From the NCBI GenBank assembly GCA_914767885.1, contig CAJZBQ010000023.1:124001-188000 (forward strand): a stretch of DNA of 64,000 bases, written 5' to 3'. How positions within the stretch are numbered: the stretch's first letter is position 1; each line of letters begins with the position of its first letter. This DNA comes from Blepharisma stoltei. Lineage: Eukaryota > Ciliophora > Heterotrichea > Heterotrichida > Blepharismidae. The translations under genes and the position numbers were made by a program. Shown here one piece after another: positions 57,620 through 64,000 of this stretch. Under the pieces are notes generated by a model. The model was not told where the DNA came from, ran no database searches, and worked only from the letters and a program-made list of their open reading frames with translations.

Positions 57620-60600
57620 TTACATACTGCCTACTTCTGAAGGAAATGGATCTTTTTCGCAACATAAGCTATCCTGATCATTTAAAGGTTTTTCTAAGTT
57701 TTCAGTATTAGTACCTATTCTGGTTTGATTTGGCACGAGATTATAGCTTTGATCTTGAATTTTTGAATTTTCTGCATTGCAGGAGTCTACATTTGACTCA
57801 TAATTTTCATCAATTCCTATCTCTACTCTGCCTCGTTTGAGAGCTAGAATTAAAATTTTTATAATTTTAAAAGCTTCAAGAGTGGACTTATAAAGGCATC
57901 AGAGAGCAAATGCTATATTTGATAGCAGTACAACTACAAGAAGGAAAAATTTGCCAGCGTAATTTAAAGCTCCTGTTAGAAAGAAAAGACCTGAAAATGC
58001 AGTAAGTAGTGAGATAAATTTTGATACAAATTCCATTCTATTAAAAATTTGCAAAATAAATGGCGTGTTTCTGCGCTGGGTATGTAGAAATACGTATAAT
58101 AGGATGACAGCAGCAATAGCTTGGACAGCTATTGACACATTTGATAAAAAAATAGAAAAAGCTATTAAAATCATTTTTGAATACGCAATTACAAACTCTC
58201 ACCCCCCCCTTTAAATTGGAACAAAATATAGGTAAAATTTCCATTTTTTGGTAAATTATCCCCCCTTTAAATTGGAACGAAATTTAATTTTATAATAAAA
58301 AAATTTATAGTAATTTTTATGTAAAAAGTTTGATTTAAGTTAAATGTTTTTTCTTAACCAAAATTAAAAATTTAGTTATATGTTGCTCTTGTTTAAAAAG
58401 AGAGTATAAAGAACATCTTATTTGAATAAATTTATTATCCTTAATTGTTAGATTTTTAAAATAATTTAAATTTTTTGTTTTTAAAACATTTTATTTTTTT
58501 TAAATAAGAAATATATTTTTTATTTAAATAATTTTGATATAAATTTAATGCGAATTCTTTCAAAAATTCAAAATTTACTTATTTCTTGCTTTATGTTAAA
58601 GAATAGAGTATAAATAGCATCTTATTTAAACAAAATTAGCACTTTAATCGATAAATTTCTAAAAAGTTTTTTTAATTGTTTTTATCAATAAAAATAATAA
58701 TTTTTGTGTAAATAGTTTTGATACTAATTAATAGTGGCGCATAATGAATAATAAAAATTTAGTTATATCTTGCTGTTTTTTTTAAGGATAAAAGAAAATA
58801 GCATTTTATTAAACAAATTTATTAATCTAATTCGCTAAATTTTGAAATTGCTTTTTTAAATTTTTATATATAGGGCTTTCCCTTGAATAGCCCGATAACG
58901 GGCTGGCTTTCATCCCGTTATCGGGCTATTTAAGGGAAAGCTCTATAAATTTTTTTTTATAAAATATTTTCTTAACCGCCCTTTAAATTGGAACAAAATT
59001 TTTTGTTCCAATTTAAAGGGGGGGAGTTAGTAATAATATTTTGATTTATAGCCATTGAAAAGAAATCCATAGCGCAACTTTATTCACACTTCGTCAAGCC
59101 TATCTCCGTTTCTAGCTAAATTAGTAAGGCATAAGGCAGGCACTGCGATTCCTCATATAATTATAGCTGGCATTGCTATGATAAAAGCATAGAAAGAATG
59201 CTCTGGAGTTCAGCATCTTATATCGAGTTCCGCGTTAAGCCAAAATTCCCCTGGATTGATTTCTTTACAGCTATAAATGCTAAACAGGTCATACATCAAG
59301 CTCGGATGGATTAAGAATAGCATGACCACAGCAGTCGATATAAAATCGTCCATTATATAATGGAATCTCTTAGTCCTGATCTTTCAAAAAAATAAGCCAG
59401 CAAAACAGAAAATTCCGAGACAAAAGGGCATTGCAGAGGAGATGACAATTCTTTTAAAGTACACATCATCTCGAGATACTGAGAGTTGTAAAAAGCATTC
59501 TAAAGAGTATAATAGCTGTCCAGTATAATCAAGAATATCATTTATATGAAAAAGCTCAATTACTTCATTGGGTCAGTTTAAATTGAAAGTCGTTATTATT
59601 ACCAGCACCTGCAAGAAATTTCAGAATATCCTAATATAGACTGAAGTAAAAGCTTCTGACCTGTACACAGAATTTCTTGCAGTTTTTATCATTATAACTA
59701 GAATGGTAATAATAAAAACAAGAAAGCCAAGCAGTCTAAAGACATTGCTAACAATCCCAGGGCATTTTATGCATTCATTCTTATATAGTCTTGAGTAATT
59801 ATGTTTACAAGACTGGCACATATTCCCTTTATAGCCCTCCTTGCAAACTCCTGTATAAGATAAATTGTGAATATCTGGAGAACCCAGACAAGCTTTTGAG
59901 TATGGGCAATTTCAGAATATGCTTGTCATCATGCTATTTCTTCAATATCCTTTCTTTGGAACTATTGTATAATTGTCGTAACAAATGGCTGATGAAGGAC
60001 ATGGTAAGCATGCAGCGTTTTTCGGATTCAAACTGTAGTAAGGCTTCTTACAACCATAGCAAGTCCCATTGACAGTGGCTTCTCCAAGTTGGCAGAGCCT
60101 AAGCTTGATATCAATGTAGAAGCTCGAGGGGTGCTCAATGCTGTCACTTGTTTCCAGGATTGCTGAAGTGTAAACTCTTATTTGAGATGAAGACCCCGGT
60201 TCTGCAGTGATTGTGTAGCCAGAGAAATTGAATACTCCCTGCACAGCATAAACTATTGTTAAGCCAGAAATAAGAGCTGAAGAAGGGCTTACAACTTGCA
60301 GCTGAGCTTGGCTTATATTATCAGTCTTGATAACTTGATTTAAGTGATCTACTAGCTCCCCCCCTCCGTGAGTGAAACAAAACCATTGGAAAAAATTCCT
60401 ATTTTTTGCCCTAAAACCCCACCCTCCGTGAGTGAACAAAAATGTTTTTAATAGAAAAAATTTTTTATGAAAAAAAAATTGATATATAAATAATTCAATT
60501 TTAAACAAATTGCGTTTTAAAATAAATTTTATAAATTAAATTAATATTTACTTCCCAATTTTTGCAAATTAGGAGTTTTTTATATATAAATTTTTAAAAA

Positions 60601-61405
60601 AAAAAATTAACCCCTCCGTGAGTGAACAAAATTTTTTTGTTCACTCACGGAGGGGAGGAGTAAGGCAAAAGCTATTGGAAATTTACTTTCTTGGCCTGAG
60701 GCAACATTGTTTAAAGTCAAACTGGTAGTAAGTTTTCTGGTGTCAGGCTGGTCTCCAATAGTGTTGTTTTCAGTTACATACTCCATAGCAATAGGAAAAG
60801 AGCTCATATCATCCCCGTATTCCGCAAAATTGCTTATAAATTTATTTTCATTGAATATGTATTTTGCATATTTTCAATTGATCGCACCTCCATTATATGT
60901 AGCTCTATTTCAATAAAAAGAGCAGAAAGAGACGTTAAAAGAGCAAGTGCCAAAATTTTGGCAATTAAAATTGACTGCACCACCTGCTCCATCTATAACT
61001 CCTCTCTCAGCAGCATTAAGTTCTAAAGAAATAGCAGAATTTTTAGTGAAGCTTGACTGATAAATCTCAAGATTTATGCTATTTGTTCATACTGCTCCTC
61101 CAATACTAGATGTATTATTTTTAAATGTGCTTAGCAATATCAAATGCTTGTTATCAATAGGGAAATCAGTATCAGTGGCAAAATAAATAGCTCCTCCTTC
61201 TTCAGAGGCGTTATTTTCAAATAAGGATGATTGAATAGCAACATCTTTACACCTTAAACAATAAATGGACCCTCCATTTTGCCCACGTCCTTCAGAAAAT
61301 ACAGAATCTGAAACTTGCAAAGAATTTAATTCGCGGCCACGTATTGCAGTTGTAGTATAATCCTGAAATGTTGTGTTATATATAAAAAGATCGCAATTAA
61401 TTGCA
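57620..61405 (-). CDS. 5'-truncated membrane protein copy 3
   Basis: About 883 codons open in one frame after removal of two MITEs (828 and 308 nt), TGA=Trp. It spans the last beta-helix repeats (GGSIYCLRCKDVAIQSSLF), the Cys-rich block, TM helices and tail, stop 57620. Similarity to gene A ends abruptly at about 61405 in an A-rich stretch, so no start codon, signal peptide or LNR region is present. Either a truncated pseudogene still free of stops, or part of a gene with a distant 5' end. Confidence 0.72.
58199..59029 (+). mobile_element. MITE family 2 (TTTAAATTGGAAC type)
   Basis: An 828-nt insertion at a site that is empty in the paralogues (CTCTCA-GTAATAAT). Left: C8 then TTTAAATTGGAACAAAAT, about 40 nt, then CCCCCCTTTAAATTGGAACG again. 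Right: AACCGCCCTTTAAATTGGAAC, a T/A loop, and its inverse with GGGGGGGAG. The flank is TCA at the left and TTA at the right. Sequence is unrelated to family 1 but the layout is the same. A hairpin IES is nested at 58869. Its removal keeps the frame. Confidence 0.9.
58869..58947. mobile_element. TATAG hairpin nested in MITE family 2
   Basis: TATAGGGCTTTCCC and TATAGAGCTTTCCC ends with arms TAGCCCGATAACGGG and its complement, about 77 nt. An insertion inside an insertion. Confidence 0.85.
60353..60663 (+). mobile_element. MITE family 1, copy 15
   Basis: 308 nt between TAG and TAA (one copy of the duplication mutated). The paralogues have a single TAA at this codon. Removal links ESKFPIAFA to LVDHLNQV with the right phase. 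Confidence 0.9.
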
Positions 61406-61913
61406 TCAATAGCTAAAAAAAAGACTAAAAAGTAGATCCCTTATAATTTCCTCGCCTCTGACAGCTAAAATTAAAAATAAAAATTATCATTAAATTAAAA
61501 TGGCGATATAATTTATAGCTAATAAATATATTTCCATCCTTATTTTATGTAGACTAATAAAAGGCTAGATTTTTCTATTTGCTCTGATAAACTTTTATAA
61601 AACCATACTCGATGCATTTGAGATATAAAATTGTCAATTTTTCTTTCATGAAAATATTGCTTTAAAGAGAGCAAAAATATTAGAAAAACCTGAATTTCCT
61701 GAAATCAAACCTCCTAAGAGGTCAAATATTTTTGTAATATAATGCTTTTAAATCTAATTTTACAAAATAAAGCTTCTATATTGGTAAACTAGAAATGTTA
61801 GCATAATATATGAAAAGAATAATGAAGCAAATTATTATTCAATTTTTTTGGTTATTTTATGTATTAAGCTTAAAGAAAGTTTATGAGACTAATTTCTATA
61901 GTCATGAAAGTAA
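61406..61913. other. No gene recognised
   Basis: AT-rich sequence between the truncated membrane-protein copy and the start of the TM protein gene. No motif found. Confidence 0.4.
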
Positions 61914-62370
61914 ATGGATCTGTCCTCAACTAATTTCAACAACTATGACATAGAAGCCGCAAAAAGGAATGTAGAATGTGACTCATGACTATTTTTAGTG
62001 TTATATTTTATTCCAATAATCCTCTCATGTCTAATACCAGATGTAGAAGCTGCCCTAAGTTTTATTTTCTTTTTCTCTTTAATGGGTGCTCCTTATTGAC
62101 TTACAGCTGTTTTAGGGTTCCTAGCCTCATCCAATGAGACGTCTTACACCAACTGCTATTTCTGTTTCTTGAAATGCACATTTATTTACGTCACAATGGG
62201 TGTCGGCGGGTCAATACTTATTTTTCTTGCTCTATTGCTTTTAGTTTATGCTAATTATTCTCAAGGAAGTTCCTCCGTTGAGAGATTTGCATGAGCTTTA
62301 CTTATTTTTATGTCATTTCTGAATATAATTTGGTGAAGGCTCTGAAGACATTATTTAATCAAATGTGATC
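61914..62370 (+). CDS. Small multi-TM protein, 3' end lost to LINE
   Basis: Start MDLSSTNFNNYDIEAAKRN at 61914. The frame is open, reading TGA as Trp (CDSWLFLVLY, FAWALLIF, NIIWWRLWRHYLIKCD). Four hydrophobic stretches (FLVLYFIPIILSCLI, ALSFIFFFSLMGAPYW, SILIFLALLLLVYA, WALLIFMSFLNIIW) suggest a membrane protein. The LINE starts near 62370-62385, so the true C-terminus is unknown. A partial copy lies at 56940. No family recognised. Confidence 0.65.
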
Positions 62371-62374
62371 AAAT

Positions 62375-63850
62375 ACCCAACTACCTCTGCTCATGAAGAA
62401 AGCGCATATTGTGCTGATTCCGAAGGTGAAAGATAGCAAAAATCCTCAAAATCTAAGGCCGATCACTCTGATAAATGCTATATACAAACTGTTTGACAAA
62501 TTGGTGGCTGAGAGACTACGCAGAGATATCACAGAAAAGAATATCATTCACCCTTCTCAAGCGGGCTTCATCTCAGGCAGAAACTGTACTGAGCACATCT
62601 TTAGCCTTCAAACCATAATAGCGCTCAGAGAAAAAATGTCAAAGCCAACGTATTGTGCATATCTAGACCTAAAAAAGGCCTTTGACTCGGTACATAGAGA
62701 TCTGCTTTTTAAAACAATGCTGGATAGAGGCATCGATTCAAAACTGGTTGCGATAATTCAAGAAATGTACAAAGACGAAAGCAGCTCAATCATCATAAAT
62801 GGCCGTTTAAGCAAATGGATCAGTATAAACAAGGGAGTCAGACAAGGAGGCTGCTCATCGCCATTATGTTTTAATTTTATACCGAACGAGTTAGCCTGAG
62901 AATTAGAAAATAAAAAGCTTGGTGTTGCAATTCCTGGAGGGCAACGATTGGGCTTCTCCTGTATGCGGATGACGTAGTGCTAATTGCGGAATCATCGACA
63001 CAGCTGAATAGGATGTGCATGGTAGTACAAGACTGGCTGAATCGATATAAACTTCTCCTAAATATTGCAAAATCGAATGTTGTTGTCTATCACTCCAGAG
63101 ATAGACCGCGGATAGAAATCAATGGGGAAAGGCTCCAAGTCATAAATAGCTACAAGTATCTAGGGTACCTGGTTGACAAGAGGATTGGAAACACTACACA
63201 CTTAAAAGAGAGATTGGGGAAGATGAAAGCCTCTGTTGGAACATTCATGGGAATGCTGCATGCAATGAAAGGCGTAAGGATAGAAAAGAAGAAGACGATA
63301 GCTAGAGCATGCATCAACACAGTCGCACTATATGGCACTGAAGTGTTTGCTACATCTGAGAACTACAACAGCGTTTTAGAAATGATGGAGCGGCTTCAGA
63401 GAAGGTATGCCAGAAGACTACTTGGAGCGCCCATGAATGCATGCAACGAGACTGTATTAAATGACGCAGACATAGTTAGCATTGAAACGGAGCTAGACAA
63501 CAGATTGCTAGCGTTCAGATGTAGATTACAGACCAAAGGGAATGCGATCATCCAGGATTTACTACAAATTAATAAACAATGATTATTACCATGGGAAATA
63601 AGATGCAGAAAGGTGCAAGAAAAATACGGGCTGCCTGACGATGGTATCAATGATCATTGAAGTAAGATGAAAATGAGATCTGATGCCAAAAAAATAGAAA
63701 GAATGTCAACTGAAACATGAAAAACAACTGGATTATACAGGACTCTGATAGGAAGCGAACCGAAGGATGGACTGCCGCTATATTTGCGGGGCACTCCAGC
63801 AATGAATGGAGCAACCAGCATAATTTTTGGATTAAGGGCAGGCTCAAACT
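62375..63850 (+). mobile_element. Non-LTR retrotransposon RT, 5'-truncated
   Basis: Reverse transcriptase starting in the fingers (LMKKAHIVLIPKVKDSKNPQ, LRPITLINAIYKLFDKL), then AYLDLKKAFDSVHRDLL (palm A), GVRQGGCSSPL (palm B) and L-L-L-Y-A-D-D (catalytic). A thumb-like region runs to about 63850. One base is missing or extra near 62945, shifting the frame just before YADD. There is no endonuclease part upstream, as expected for 5'-truncated insertion. TGA is used as Trp. A hairpin IES interrupts it at 63852 and the 3' end is outside the window. Confidence 0.85.
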
Positions 63851-63851
63851 T

Positions 63852-64000
63852 TATAGAAGTTTTCTATGTTTGGCGCTGTAAGGCCGATAAATTCTGATCG
63901 GAATTTATCGGTTGGTTGCACCAAATCAAATGCCTTGGTCGGACCAAAAAGCGATTTGGTCCGACGAACTTGGAAAGCTCCTGGGAAAATGTCTGCTGCG
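63852..64000. mobile_element. Hairpin TATAG IES, cut by window end
   Basis: Starts TATAGAAGTTTTCTATGTTTG with internal palindromes GGCCGATAAATTC / GGAATTTATCGG and CACCAAATC / GATTTGGTC. The right end is outside the window. It lies in the LINE frame. Confidence 0.7.

Noticed and set aside
61494-61510. TTAAAATGGCG as a further retroposon 5' end
   Set aside because: What follows is AT-rich and unlike the family; probably chance.
1-64000. rRNA or tRNA genes, or telomere repeats
   Set aside because: None recognised by eye on either strand.

Overview
The window reads as germline (micronuclear, unrearranged) DNA of a heterotrich ciliate close to Blepharisma. Three observations support this. (1) TGA reads as tryptophan at family-conserved positions: the K-W-G-F motif of a piggyBac transposase, the G-Y-W start of a GST, and many sites in two giant membrane proteins. 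TAA and TAG remain stops. (2) Four clean 15-nt GT..AG introns are visible, the size known from heterotrichs. (3) Almost every gene is cut by insertions whose precise removal restores one reading frame. UGA=Trp together with 15-nt introns points to Blepharisma. The assignment rests on family knowledge, not on a database search.

Layout. 1-1978 (-): kinesin motor gene. 2370-3171 (+): free methionine-R-sulfoxide reductase, followed by a decayed GST. 4063-4560 (-): unknown gene. 4690-6130: MITE and retroposon cluster. 6558-6995 (-): EF-hand protein. 7110-8936 (-): coiled-coil protein. 9397-11279 (-): small gene carrying a 1.49-kb TIR element. 11459-16644 (+): Trl1-type tRNA ligase (ligase, kinase, CPD) with at least four insertions. 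17204-19920 (-): SET-domain protein whose C-terminus is shared with the membrane-protein family. 19959-22647 (-): three unknown ORFs. 23000-26270: Tc1/mariner transposase and repeats. 26300-28988 (+): truncated copy of the membrane-protein family. 30224-32425 (+): piggyBac pseudogene. 32428-35930: MITEs and a dead LINE. 35945-37950: duplicated 3' ends of the tRNA ligase and the membrane protein. 38344-47072 (-) and 47332-56824 (-): two paralogous, intact giant genes (2422 and 2383 aa once insertions and introns are removed) with LNR, beta-helix and multi-TM regions. 57620-61405 (-): a further truncated copy. 61914-62370 (+): TM protein interrupted by a 5'-truncated LINE that runs to the window end.

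The insertions fall into classes. (a) A swarm of 14 MITEs of about 240-400 bp with TWA target duplications and C-tract ends. (b) An unrelated MITE family with the same architecture. (c) Palindromic hairpins with TATAG ends. (d) 1.5-1.8 kb TIR elements filled with tandem repeats, also with TATAG ends. (e) Retroposon-like insertions with 9-21 bp target duplications and simple-repeat tails. In the coding regions the frame arithmetic works out exactly for most of them, so they behave as internal eliminated sequences (IESs). Host genes and transposase remnants (piggyBac, Tc1/mariner, two LINEs) sit side by side, showing both the invaders and the genes that survive only through precise excision.
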